DNA of 64,000 bases from Cardinalis cardinalis (taxonomy: Eukaryota; Chordata; Aves; Passeriformes; Cardinalidae): contig JACDOX010000009.1 in NCBI GenBank assembly GCA_014549065.1, positions 1,410,453-1,474,452 on the forward strand. Direction: 5' to 3'. A program made the translations under genes and the position numbers. Below are positions 27,111-39,770 of the stretch, piece after piece. The notes under the pieces were generated by a model, which worked only from the letters and a program-made list of their open reading frames with translations, had not been told where the DNA came from and did not search any database. The first letter of the stretch is position 1, and the number at the start of each line of letters is the position of its first letter.

Positions 27111-30100
27111 ATTTCCCTTCCATTTTATCCTGAACACTTCCCCTCCCACCAGACATACTGTCACCCAAGTAATGTTCCTGGTTTTTATAATCGTGTTATA
27201 CAATGAGTACTAAACCTCTCATTGCTGAAGGAATGTTATGACAGTTTGCTTCTACTACCTTTGTTATTGTGTAACTGAAGGTAATATTTGCCTCTAAAAG
27301 CCTAAAATGTTTCTAATGTTNTATAAGCACAGCATTGTTGCTGTTCCTTGTTGCGGTTAATCCGCTTGATATCAATGCAGCTGTTTTTAGGAGTTACACA
27401 ACAGATTTCAAAAAACCCTATTATTCGTTTGGTCATGAAGTTAACACAGGCATAACACAAAACTAGTCATGACATATTTTTGGGGCAAAGCTATGCATGT
27501 TTCTTGCTCAAAGTCCCTGGCCTCTTGGGCTGCACTGCCTGGTATCACCNTGTTTGTGGGACCCAACCTGTATGCAAACAAAACAGATTGCTTCAAATGA
27601 TCTTTCTTGTAGCAAAGGCCTGAAGGATGGGTCAGTAATTTCACTAACATATCCTACTCTGGTGTGAATATTCTTGAAGTCTGCAGAGGGCCTAAAGACA
27701 TTTCAGATAGGAGGTTCTGTGAAATAAGGCATGTAATTAGGGGATGTCTCAGAATGATTGAAAGGGTATTTTTCACCAACACCATCTCTGCTGTTTGAGC
27801 CCATTCACTGAACTTTGCAGAAAGGACTTTCTGAACAAGAGGAATGTAGAACACAGCTATTATTACTGTCAAGTAAGACACATAGGTGAGAAAAAACCAC
27901 CAAAACTATCCCTCCATTAGTCAGAAAATCACAGCTCTGGCTAATAAAAGCTCTACATTTCATCTGTGGCCTTTACTACAGAATTCTTTAAAACTATTAG
28001 CAGCATCTTCTGTTTTTCTCAGAATGAAAGCTGANAAATTAGCAACAGAGGGAAGAGCTCCTAAGCTAGACAGTTCACTTGGAGTCGTTATATAAATGAC
28101 CTTCCTGAAATGTGTCCAAGACTTAAATTACTCTGATTAGTTGATGTCTGTGGAACTGGCAACAAGCCTTTTCACTGTTGCTCTCATGGTAATTATTATT
28201 CTTGTTTCACTGCATATTTTGATAGCATTTCTCAAGTGTCTAGTTATAAATCTCTTAAAAGCCTGAGGACAGTTGAATCAGTAGAGGTAAAATAAGAACA
28301 GATCCCAGCTGATACAGACCTTGCCTTCTCTCTACATCTATTTTTGAAGTTGAAAATAAGTGTCTTCCTACATCCAAGCCAGAACTGATCAGAATGTGCT
28401 TAAAAAAAGGAACAGGGATGCTTTCAAGCCTATCTATTACATTTATATACCACAAAAGGATATATAATTCAGAACAAAAAAGTTATGAGCACACAGTTTG
28501 CTTCTTTTTGTTAGACTACTTTTTAAAAAATTAACTGTAAAAATAGCATTTCTAATAGCCATCATCACCACACATTTTTCCATGTAGATAACAGCTCTTT
28601 TCAGATTCAAGAAAGCTCTAATAGATCTCATTTACCTAATCTTTCAGAGCCAATTAATTTTACCAGAAAAATTTTCATCTCATATCCTCAAACATCAAAC
28701 CCTTCACGTTCCCATAACTCATCTCCCCAAACTGCTATCAACTCTGCAACTGGAGTTTGTGTCTCTTTGTTCCCACAGCTCTTTCAAACACCACTTCAAG
28801 TCCCATCATTTCTCATTAACTAGTAACTTCTCCAAATATCTTTGATGGAAGAGTTAAATCCCCCAAGTCAAAACTTTGAAAATTAACATTTATTAATCCA
28901 TGTTTCACTGTGCTCTGCATTATCTGCCACTGAATCAGGAACAGAAACGGCTGTCTCAGTTCCTAACATGTTAAATGACTTCAGAAAGTTTCTGTTTTCT
29001 CTGTAAAAATCATTCCTTTACATCTTGTGCTGCCTAAGAGTAACACAATGCACAAGATATTCCTCTAACAATATGGTATGACATGCCATGGAAAACCAGC
29101 TGTGAAGTATTTTTTTGANGCTGCACCACAAATAACTGCACCACATCTTGCTTTTTTTCTTGATTGCACACATCCAAATGGGTTGAGGGCTTNATTCTGG
29201 TGCTTTGAAAAATAAAGCTGAAATAATCTTAAATTAAATAGATCTTTATACTGAAGTAAAAAAAAATCTCTATATAAATATACATCATTATAGAACTTGA
29301 GTTTCCANTTCTTTGCATCCGAGTGGAAATACATGGTCAGCAATTGACAAAGATGCCAACCATAAATTTTGGTAAAGAGAGCTCCAAAAAAACTCTTATT
29401 CCACTAACACCATTTTCCTCAATCAATAGTACAGAACTAAATAGCCAGACAATATGTATATAAATGAATGTCATGAATGTCACCATAACATCAAGGAGGT
29501 AAGGAAAACATTCTTCATTATCAAGAAGTTAGATTACTAACTTAAAAATTCTCTACATGAAATACAATACAAGAGAAAAGGAAAAAATGGTGAGTGGGCT
29601 GAGGCACTCAGGGAGCAATTCTAAGAGCTACCAGTACTGACAGACTTCCCCTAGACAGAAGATGATAAATGTGCAGAGGAACTGTTTGTAAACTGAAAAA
29701 TCATCCAGGAGATTAGGCAGAAACAATTTTTCCTTAGGATCCTAGCAGGGTTTTGTTTTGCTTCCTCATCTGACAGTACTTTCAATTATTGAGACAGAAT
29801 GACAAAGGAGCATATGTGCTCAATGATCAGAGGACCTGCACCATCAAACTGGGCATCTGCTACTCATTTCCAAAGGATGCTGCAAGTGAGATACAAGTGA
29901 AAACCAGAATACTGAATAGTCCTGAGCCAGGCCAGCTGGAGCAGGACCAAGCAATTGGGCCATTTTCAGAGGAACTTAACACAAGTGGTCAATAGAAAGT
30001 AATTTGTACCTGGGACTGCACTCTGTAATTGCTTCATTGTATTTGATCAGCAATGTTATAGAGATTATTTAGGCATGCATATGGCCAACAACAGACCAAA

Positions 30101-30908
30101 GAGTGACTGCAAAGGTGATTCCATTCATCCTTGGTCTTGCTCCCAAGTACTGTTAAAGTGCACTATCATGACCCAGCCATTAATCTGTGAACATATGACT
30201 AGATCTGGAGGAATAGTATCCTTGAACAGGATGCACCACAGAAATAATCACCACATTTATGAAGCTGAAGGGTCTCCTCTGACTTGATTTCATTCTAGCC
30301 TGATTTGCACCTGCCCCATTCTGTCCTGAATTGCTCACTCATTTTGGAAAATGTTATGGCTACCTACTGCATTTACCAGCTGTAATTGCAGCTGTTACTT
30401 CTGTTGTCCTTTTTTTCGACCAAAAAAAAAAAAAGAAAAAGAAAAAGTGTCTTTTTTATTCCTTCTTTCCATGTTAACTGACAGCCCAGGAAAACACATA
30501 TTGCAAACAAAATTCTGAAGCATTGGATCAATTTGATTCATGATATAATAGTTGCTCAGTGACAATCACTAGGATTGCAGAGTTACTTACAACTCTTTTT
30601 GATCAATTGCACAGAATTTACAGAAAAGATGGTCTCACTTCAATTTTTTTTTTCATTAAGTCTTAAAAATATTTTTTCTTCTTCTTTCATTGTTTTAGAT
30701 AAATTCCTGAATAACCTTTTTAATTATTCAGTAAGAAGGATGTAATTTCTCAGGTTTTATGGAGACAGTAGCTCTTCATAAATGTGTGCTAACACAGCTG
30801 CTACTAGGAACCTTTGCAATCTCACGACATTGCAGGAAAGGGAAGAGGGAAAGAACTCCTTTTCATGGAAAGCATGGTTACCAGCCAGTTTCTTCAAAAT
30901 ACTGAATG
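27111..30908. other. AT-rich intronic stretch without recognised features
   Basis: Nothing nameable was seen. The 92-codon minus frame at 29,065-29,343 contains three ambiguous codons, and other frames are shorter. An A-rich stretch near 30,420-30,445 is simple sequence. Confidence 0.65.
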
Positions 30909-31145
30909 GAATCACAGAACTGCAGCAACTGAAGTAATTTGGGACTTTCAGGAACATTTGGTCCAAACCCTGGCTCAAAACAGGTCTGTTTAGATGGGCT
31001 GCTCAAGCCCATGTCCAAGTTAATGCTGAGTCCCTCTANGGACAGAGGTACCACAACCTCTCCATAAATCCTATTTCAGTCTTTGACCATTCTCATGGTA
31101 AACACAAAAATCTCAATAACTAATCTGAATATTCTACATTAACAT
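30909..31145 (-). mobile_element. CR1 LINE 3'-end fragment, antisense
   Basis: The plus strand begins AATCACAGAACTGCAG. It continues through CATTTGGTCCAAACCCTGGC, GGGCTGCTCAAGCCCATGTC, GGTACCACAACCTCTCC and CTCATGGTAAACAC to TAACTAATCTGAAT. This is the familiar reverse complement of a CR1 3' end, from the ATTCTGTGATT-type tail into the coding end. It is 5'-truncated and moderately diverged. Its opposite orientation to the 19.9 kb copy shows an independent insertion. Confidence 0.88.
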
Positions 31146-33843
31146 GTTTTCTTGCCCAAACTTTTAAAATCTATGACTGACTTCAAGTCACACTAATTAC
31201 AAAAAATCAACCTCTTATTCATTGCTTTGTGCCCCTCAAACCCTCAAATTCAAAGTTTGATTTGAATTTCTTTTCTCTCTTCATTGACTATCTGGGTGGC
31301 AAATGAAATTCTATAAATGAAATGCATACAGGAATTCTGTACAGATTTAGAGGGAAAAAGGGATCCAAATAGAGCATGAACATGGCACTACATCATCCCA
31401 CAGATAGAATAAGCCTGATAATTGCCCAATTAAACATTATTGCAAAAAAGGTCATTATCCTGTTCCCNACCACCTCAATACATAGCACACAGTCAAATCA
31501 CGTTATACTTTTTTAATAATCAGGATGACTTGGAGTAACACAGAAGAAAGAAATCAAATATTTAACCTGCCTTCCCCTCCAAGTAGTCTTTTTTTTTCCT
31601 TATAACTACTGCAGCTAAGGCTCTAAGAGCCTGATAAACATTTCCAGTCTTGGGTAATACTAATTTAGTAGTGTCAAAGCAATTACTGTGTATGCAGTAT
31701 CATCTACAGACATAAAGAAAGATTGCTGAAGAGTTTACTGAGTCCTTTCCTTAAAAATGCCCTCATACAAATGGGACCAAATGCATATTTGATGGTAAGA
31801 ACAGGAGGCTGAACAGAGATGAATCTGTAAATTGTTATCTGGTTTATNTGGATCCATTTCAGCATCCATCTGCCCCTTGAAAGATGGAAGAGTTGGGTGG
31901 TTGATTTGTGGGGTACAAATCATCCCTTAACAAAAACCTTTAGATCTCTCTTGAAGGCAGCATAACTTCAGTCACCAGTGCTGGTTTCATTGCCTTATTT
32001 TAGCTGCTAATTTAAAGCTAATTGTGGAGCAGGTCACATNTAAGTCACTGGAAAAAAAGCCCAGTTACTTTCATGGTGCATGGCCACGATCTGAAAGTGA
32101 ATAATAAAACATTAATTGAACCTATTTTAAAGGAAAAAACAGCAAGAAGCAAACACAACTCAGCTATGGTTATTTGGAATTACGTGTAATTTTTCTAACT
32201 GGGTCCCAAGTAAACACAGTGTCCATTGATTTCTTAAGTTTTTTGACACAAAGTAGCTCTTGTCTCACACTGCCACACCTGGGCTTGGCCTTTATAATCA
32301 CAGAATTTGGGTCGCAATTTGCAGACACCTACTGAAATTTTCTCTTATCTGTCCCTTCTTTTCTCCAACAACATGGAAGACATATACAGAACCAGACATG
32401 AAAACTGAAGCAGTGCTTCCTCTGGGTGCCATGCAAAAANCCCATTATCATCAGAAGGCAAACATGCTGCTTTTTTTCCATAAATGGGGGAATTCAAAAC
32501 ACGAAATAATTAACACATTCCTGCGANTATGAGTGCACTCAACCCAAAAATACTTGCTACAGAATACAGCATCTTCATTTTATATGNATGATAATGTAGG
32601 GAGTTAAAACANTCCCTCCCTTATTTATTTATATGCAACAATAAACATCTTTCTCCAGGTACCACCAAGCATACCAGAAAATAGAGTTCTGTCTTCACTT
32701 CTATTCTGTGCCTCAAGATTGAGAAGAGAAAAATCCCAGCAGNGTGGCACAAGATAATTAAAACACAATAAAATATAACACAGCTTTACAACTAAAGTAA
32801 TCTGTTCAAGAGTGACAAGATGCCAAAGCTCTGACACCTACAATGCCCAAACAGGCAACATGTCCAGACTGGGCAGAGNACAATGTCTGCTGTTCACAAA
32901 GCTATGTGAAATGTTTACTGAGACCTTGGATAAAAAAGTTTACCTAGTGCATTCCTTCTGTTCATCCACCACCAGGTTCACTAAAATGAACAGGCTGTGA
33001 AATCAATGGCCTCCCAATTGTTCATTTGTAGAAGCAGCACAAAACTGTTTTATATAAAAGAGACTGAACTGCCAACATTTCAATGAATCTGAAAGAACTT
33101 ACCCAAAACCACTGACCCAAAAAGAAAATCAGCACGCAGTGGTGAGAACTCGATGCTCCCCCACTAGAGAAATTGTTTAGTAATGGTGACATAACCCGTG
33201 GATTCTGGGTCATCAGATATAAAATATCATTACTGTTCAGTAACTATTCAGTGACTAAGAGGACACAAGAAGAGTTGGCAATCACAGTCCCTTTTTTTTG
33301 TGCTTGTGATGACCAATTTCTGGCTAGACAAGTGGTTCTCTACTGTGGCAGGCCAGAGGATGCCAAGTCTATTCCGTTCCAGCCAAGGACTCACACAGGT
33401 ATTTCAATGGGATTACCCGAGAGCTTGACAATAGACTACAGGTTTGAAGGTTATGTTGGACTGGGACCAGAGTGATCAGCACTAAATCTCTCTTGATGAA
33501 CTTCTCTGTATAAACATGTATTNAGGGAAAAAAAGAANAAAGANAAAGACCTAGATCCTGAGTGGTGTTTAGATACCAAAATTATTAAATACCAAAATCC
33601 CTTGGATGCTGTAACATCCTTAAATATTTCAAAGATATGAGGCAAAACCATCCTCTATGCTCCCAGCTACTCTGTTTGCTGTGAGCCTTAGTGAAGAGGC
33701 CAGTGACAGAACAAAGGCGCAGAAGGCAAATCCCACATGGCAACCTGGCAGAATAGACAGAAACACCATAGTTTACTGTACCANAGCTCAGCCTCTTTTG
33801 TAACCATCTGAATTTATGCTTCTCTGATTTGGCTGTCAACCAT
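31146..33843. other. Intronic stretch without recognised features
   Basis: No gene or named repeat was seen. The 100-codon plus frame at 33,173-33,475 looks protein-like in part but has no recognised domain and no splice context. Confidence 0.6.
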
Positions 33844-34257
33844 TGTCACGGCAAAGGAAGGCTCTGGACGCTCAATATGAGTGCTCAGCAAGNTTCCTTT
33901 ATTAATGAGAGCATCAGACATTTATGCACAACGAGTAATAAGTTCATACATATTCTGTAAGCTAANCAATCTATTGGTTATACTATAATTATCAGCTCTT
34001 CCTCATTCTTTCGGGCTTACATTTCTTTTTCTCATGTCTCTCTTTCAACTACAGCATCTTGCTATCACAACACAGCTACACTTCAAGGCCACAGTGCTTT
34101 TGCAGCTGCAGGGGCTCAGACTAGCCACGGTAGCTATTCTTCCAACAAACCATAAGTATTAAAGACTCTTTGTAACATAAAAGAAAATGCTTCCTATACT
34201 GCAACTGCTCTGCAAAAGTAGTTGTAGTTTAATCACAGTTGCAAACCAATACATTAC
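33844..34257 (-). mobile_element. Candidate solo LTR of an endogenous retrovirus, antisense
   Basis: On the minus strand the segment reads as an LTR. It has an A/T-rich TATA-like region (about 33,977-34,000), then AATAAA (33,898-33,903) about 50 bases before a terminus ...CCGTGACA; the plus strand starts TGTCACGG. The TG...CA ends, poly(A) signal position and R/U5-like tail are typical of avian ERV LTRs. The distal edge is uncertain: either TGTAATG... at 34,257 or TGTTACA... at 34,177 could be the 5' end. No internal retroviral coding sequence lies next to it, so it would be a solo LTR. No target-site duplication was seen at either candidate boundary. The family was not assigned. Confidence 0.55.
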
Positions 34258-37200
34258 ATAGAGTCATATTCATCACTTTGCCTAATCTGTATCAGGGAAA
34301 TAACTACTTTATTTATAGAGACTTGTTTTAGTTTAACTAAAACTCTTATAGCTGCATGCCAAGGAAAGAAGCCATACTGGNTCCTTAAATGAATAATCAC
34401 GTAGCACTTCCATCTGTGGAACATGTTTTCTCTGTAATTTCCCTTTCAGCATGGAGTCTTTGACATGCAGAAGAATGGACAGCACTTGTCAAAATATGAT
34501 TACTTCAGAAATTGAAATANATAAAATAATAACCAAGGCAATCAAATGCACACACAACTATCATTTGCCTGGAACACAGACAAGCAGATAGTAAATGATT
34601 CAATTTATAATTAATCCAGAGAAAGAAGGAGGAGTTGAAAAAACCCTATACATTCTTCAAGACTTGGCAGAAAATAATGACTGAACAAGGATCTCAAAAG
34701 GAAAATTAATGAATGACAACAGGAGCAGCACATGTGTAACGTGAAGATAGACTACAAGAAAATTAAACATGTTGCTTATGGGAAAATAACCACCTTCTCC
34801 TTATTTTGCTCAGAAAACCACACAGCTTCTAATGGAATTCAAGGCTATTATTCAATCAGAAGATTCTCATGAAGGCAGAAACTGTGAAAGTATGCTTCCT
34901 AAAGCAGAGCCCCAGGAGATAATTGAAGCCCTAGAANCATAGCAGTGATTTTCTTGAACACTCATCCCCAGGTTACCTTAAAAAAAATCCATCAGACAAG
35001 AACATCCAATGCAGCCACATAAAGGTTACAGTCAGTGAGATGTAAATAAAGAAAGAGAAAGAAAATAAAATGCCTAAAAAAAATCTTTGGGGAAAATTAT
35101 GGGTGAATATTTACATATGTACACATGCAAATTGAAATTTGCTATATAAACCATATACCTGAAAAAACCAAAACATTTTAAAAAGTCCTAGTTCCCTTTT
35201 GAAAGTACTGTTCAGAAATTTCACATACCTTAGCAGTGTTTTAAGAGCCTTTCAGTAGCCACAGTTTTCAGAACTCAAGCACAGTTTTCAAGACCACATT
35301 CAAGCAGATTTGCTAAAAGGAACACTGAAAAAGATGGACTTGACATGTAGGAAGGCCATAGATGTCACAGCAATCCTGTATGAAGAGCCCCAGTCTCTGG
35401 TCTAAAACGACGGAGATTTAAATGGAAGCCACTCTGACAAAGCAGGTCNCAGCCTGACAATTCACACATTGCAATGATCTCTCTAAAAGCAAGAAATATT
35501 TTTATAGAAGTTATAAAGGGGAAAAAGCAGATCTTATTGATTTAAAAATTCACTTAATAAATCCTGNGATACCACAGAACTGGAGAGAGAAGAAAACAGA
35601 ACAACTGTTTTTTTCCTAGGTCAGTACTGAAATTAAATCTGTAGTCTTCTCAGCCACGCAGCGATTTCTCAAGGACATCCAGTGATAAATCAAATTATTA
35701 GAAGAGCCTCATACTCCTTATATGAGGACCAGATCCCACTCTGTGCTCCTCTCCCAGATGGCANCAAATAATGTGTGCTAACCTTATTATTTACCTTTGA
35801 AGTTCCCCGACCACCAAAGAACTTAGTCACCACTGCTCTGAAGTTGTGGTCAGAGGACAGCAGGGACAGAGCTGAGTTTCCAGCACTTGTTAGTGCTACA
35901 TATAACTACTGCACTTACCAAAACTGGATGACAACCCTGTGAAAATTCCATCATCCTAAGTCCTGCAGCCAGAGGGGCTGATGCAATTTTTTTTCCTAAG
36001 GGAAAGAAATTTCAGCCATTCTTCAGTTCCAAGCTCTACANAATGCACACCATACACCATACAGGGAAAAAACCAGCTCCCTCTGCAGCAAGGTGAAGCA
36101 CCAGCAAGGAAGGGTTGGAGAAAGAATTATCAGCCTAGGGTATAGCACATAAACTGGCACAGTCTAATTTATGAGCTAACAAGTCTGTGGAGAGACCTTA
36201 AAAGAAGGAAGTAATACAAACCATTCAAAGTACCCAAGACCCAGAGAGCAAAGGAGGCCAAACAATGGCAAGAAATTAAATAGGTTTAATATACTACTGG
36301 GCACTCACAGATAAGTGCCATTAGNTCCCACATACTTCATTTTTTAAAAGACCAATTACAGAACTCCTGCCACTGAATAAAGATTGTGGCTTTTANTGTG
36401 GCTTCTCAGGGAGAAAAGAAATTAGTCTGGACAACTTAGAAATTATATAAGCAAATAAAGAATGGCAGTATTATTATTTCTTAACAAATCTCATGATTTC
36501 TTGAGCCTTGTGGCCTTTAATTTTGGAGTCAGTTGCATGGTAAAGCTTGGTTCATGAAGGCAGGGACACAAGGCTGTTATCATCTGCATTGAAAAAGCCT
36601 GAACACTGCACCAGAGTGAATTTATTGCTTACTCAATCTTTACACTGGAGTAAGAGATATATATTCCAACATCACCAAAGGAAATCTAAAAGNTTACATT
36701 CCTATCTTCTCCAATTACTGATGAANATCACTTTGAAGAGTACATTAAATNAATGCAAGGCAAAACACTGCAGCACTTGCTCCTCACAAAGAGGACGTTT
36801 CCAGCCATAGCAAAACTTGNCTGCTAAATGCATGTCCTTATTACCATAATGGTTTTTTGTGACATCTGCTGCCCTATAATCAGTGCTTGGATGCTAATAG
36901 TTACATGGGATATGATACTGTACATCTAATCAGTGCTTCAGTGAACCACTGAAGAAGACCAAGTCAGAAGCAAAAAAAAGAATTCAATAGCAAACTTACA
37001 AAGAATGGAAATTTTGGTTGTCTCTCAGGTGTTCCCATTACCTGACTTTTTTTATATGTAATAAAGAAATTTTATTTATACTAATGAGACACTACCAAAA
37101 ATCAATTCCTACACCACAATTGCATTTAAAACAACTGCAGCAATCTTGCCTTTTCTGGGAGTGCTAAGGGCAGAGAAGCTCTTAACAGTTTCTCTTCACA

Positions 37201-39479
37201 TGATGCAGAAATGTGTTCAATTGGTACTGATGAGTCAGGGTAAAAAGCTCCCTTAGCCATCCTTCTCTTTCTTGCTAAACTCTTTGGACATACGTCTTTA
37301 TTTGTGTGTGGAGAAACACAGGCAACATAAATAACAGTTTCTGTGAATCCTAGAGCTCAAACAACACAACTGTGATTTCACACCCTCTGTGATTCAAAGC
37401 GGGCTGGAAGTTTCCTTGCCATAGAAATCATGCAAGTGTATGAAAAACTGTTACCGCCATCGAAGACAAGAGCCATAAAGAAAGAAACGCTGTTGTAAGA
37501 TCTGTTGGAGACCAAGCACACAAATAGGTTTTTTGTTAGGCTCTTTTACAAAGACAANACTAGAAAGAACTCAGATTGAAAGTGAAAGTCCTGAAAATTG
37601 GTTTGGCCACTATCTTAAAACTGTAGGATGAAATTATATGTTGTAGTCTTCATTACTTGAAGTCTTTAAGTCAGATTTTTTGTAAGATACATGTATACTC
37701 AGGTTTTAACAACAGAACACTGAAGCCGCAAACTCCCAGTGAACCTTAGGAGTGGACACTCTTTTACTTAGCTGCCCACCACCACAGACATTTGAGTTAG
37801 TTTGATGATGCCATACATATATTCCTAAATCTGTCTTCCAGTTTTTAAATTAGCCTGTACAGCTGTGTTATCCCTTGGATAATCTAAAGAAATACACTGA
37901 GACACTGGACTATGGAANAGGTGTTTAGTGCTCTTTGTCTTCTGTAAACAGATTTCATAAGACTGAAATAAGCTCCAAGAAGACAAAGCAAGAAAGCACA
38001 CTCCCAGCATCTCCAGTTACAGTTACTTTGTCAGACTGACCAGCTAACTTTCTCGGTCTCTCTGAAGCAACAACTTGGGCCACCAATTCCACCACTTTTT
38101 CAAGATTCTTTTTGCTACTGAACCTCATTTGGAGTCTTTCTGCTTTCTTTTGCTTAAATGACATTTCAGAAAAGGGAGGAATGGCACAGAGTAAGGTGCT
38201 AGAATCCTCTCACTGTGTTTCCCAAGTTCAAATGTCAGAGCAGTGCTCATTTGTCCTTTCAAAGGTGGTTCTTCTTCTCCTGTTAGTGGGTGCTGGGACA
38301 CACAGATGTGATGTCCCTGTCCCGTACCCCCTGGATTACCTTTAAGGTGCTTTTTTCTAGTTAAAAGACTAATAAATAATGATAAAATTTTACTATTTGT
38401 TATCACACCAACTTTGCCATGACACTTTGCATTAGTCTCACAACTGAAATTACATCATCTCCCGGAGCCAACAAAATCTAAACATGGTACTTGAGCACAA
38501 ATTAATTACAGGTTTAGGGAACAGGTTTTCTGATGTGTGCGGCACACCTATATCCCTTCAGAGGACTGCTTGAAAGACTCAAACACAGCACTGTGATACC
38601 TCATTTTCAATCCTCCACTACACAGGGGACACAGTGGTTTTAAAACCCAATGACCAGTCACCCTCTTGATATTCATGCTGCAGGGTTTGGACAGACTGCA
38701 AAGCAGTACAGCAGAGTTATGTAAGCACCTATCATAATAACATAATGGGAAAACCTTGAGTGAAATCTGTAGACAAACAATCATGCCACAAAGGCTGAGC
38801 AGAAGCCAGCAGGTTAGACACACAACTGTGATGCTAAGAAACCACTCTCTCTGGGAGATCTGGAGCAGAAACAGCAAAGTTATGATATAACCCATGACCA
38901 CAGACAGCACTGTCGGTGAAACTGCAAGCCAAGTCTCCTGGACAAAGGCCCACTGGGATGCTCTCCAGGCAGCAGAATCTGTGGCACTTGTTTTAGAGTC
39001 TACCACACACAATTTAAGTGTCTTATCAGGTTACAGCAAAAAGGAAATTGCAAGGCCAGAACATGCAAAAAAAAGTGGATTGCCTGTGAACATGTCTACT
39101 TCTCTTACATCTCCAATCACAGACTTTGGGCAACACCCTTCCCTCGTACTGCTCCTGAAGGTGGTTATCTGCGGAAGATTGACTGAGCAGCGCTGAAGGA
39201 CTCATTTATTACCTCCCAAGATGGACAAAACACTTTCCTCTGCAGTACTGCACCACAGGACTCAAAAGGAGCAGGTGAAGTTATGCAGCAATAACACCAA
39301 GATTTAGGACACCAGTACCCTGCAGATGTGTATCCCCTATATAATATTCCATAAAATTTAGGTGTGCACTCATTAGAAATCTCTTTGACTTTGAAAGGGA
39401 ACCACATTCAGAACACTCCTTCTCTACTGGTTATAGATCTTTGTATTTGCATAAATTTATTCATGGTCAATATATGTCT
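34258..39479. other. Intronic stretch; loose group of protein-like frames near 38-39.2 kb, otherwise nothing
   Basis: Most of this stretch shows nothing. Between 37,955 and 39,196 there are more and longer overlapping frames than elsewhere in the intron. The 69-codon minus frame at 37,955-38,164 starts at ATG and has a charged, helix-like composition (FKQKKAERLQMRFSSKKNL). The 154-codon minus frame at 38,548-39,012 opens with TTG and is hydrophobic. None is recognised and none has a convincing splice structure, so I do not call a gene. Confidence 0.5.
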
Positions 39480-39770
39480 ATTTGATCTTTACCTCAAATA
39501 TCTTCTCTTCTCTGTTTTTTTCTCCTGAAATATATTTACAGAAAGGTATTACAACTTCTTCCAGACTTTATTTTGTGAGACTAAAGAAATCTATCCTACC
39601 TCACAGAGATTTGTTTGTCCTATTCATCCCAATTAGGCTTCCTCTGCACCTTTTGCAATTTGAATGACTTTTTACAGCAAATGAATGACCAGAACTATCT
39701 GAAATATTTTATGCTCAGTTAAATCAGTGTACTTTCCCACTGCTGAAAAAGATGGTTCTCATGTCTTTTA
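39480..39770 (-). mobile_element. Faint CR1/L3-like LINE relic, antisense
   Basis: The plus strand contains CTTCCTCTGCACCTTTTGCA, ATTTGAATGACTTTTTACAG and GAATGACCAGAACTATCTGA in that order. These resemble the reverse-complement block 'tctgcaccttttccaatttcaa...catcttt...tgaccagaactg' of ancient CR1/L3 elements. Upstream TGAGACTAAAGAAATCTATC may correspond to the 'ccagactaaacaaaccca' block. Divergence is large and the edges are guesses. Confidence 0.45.
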
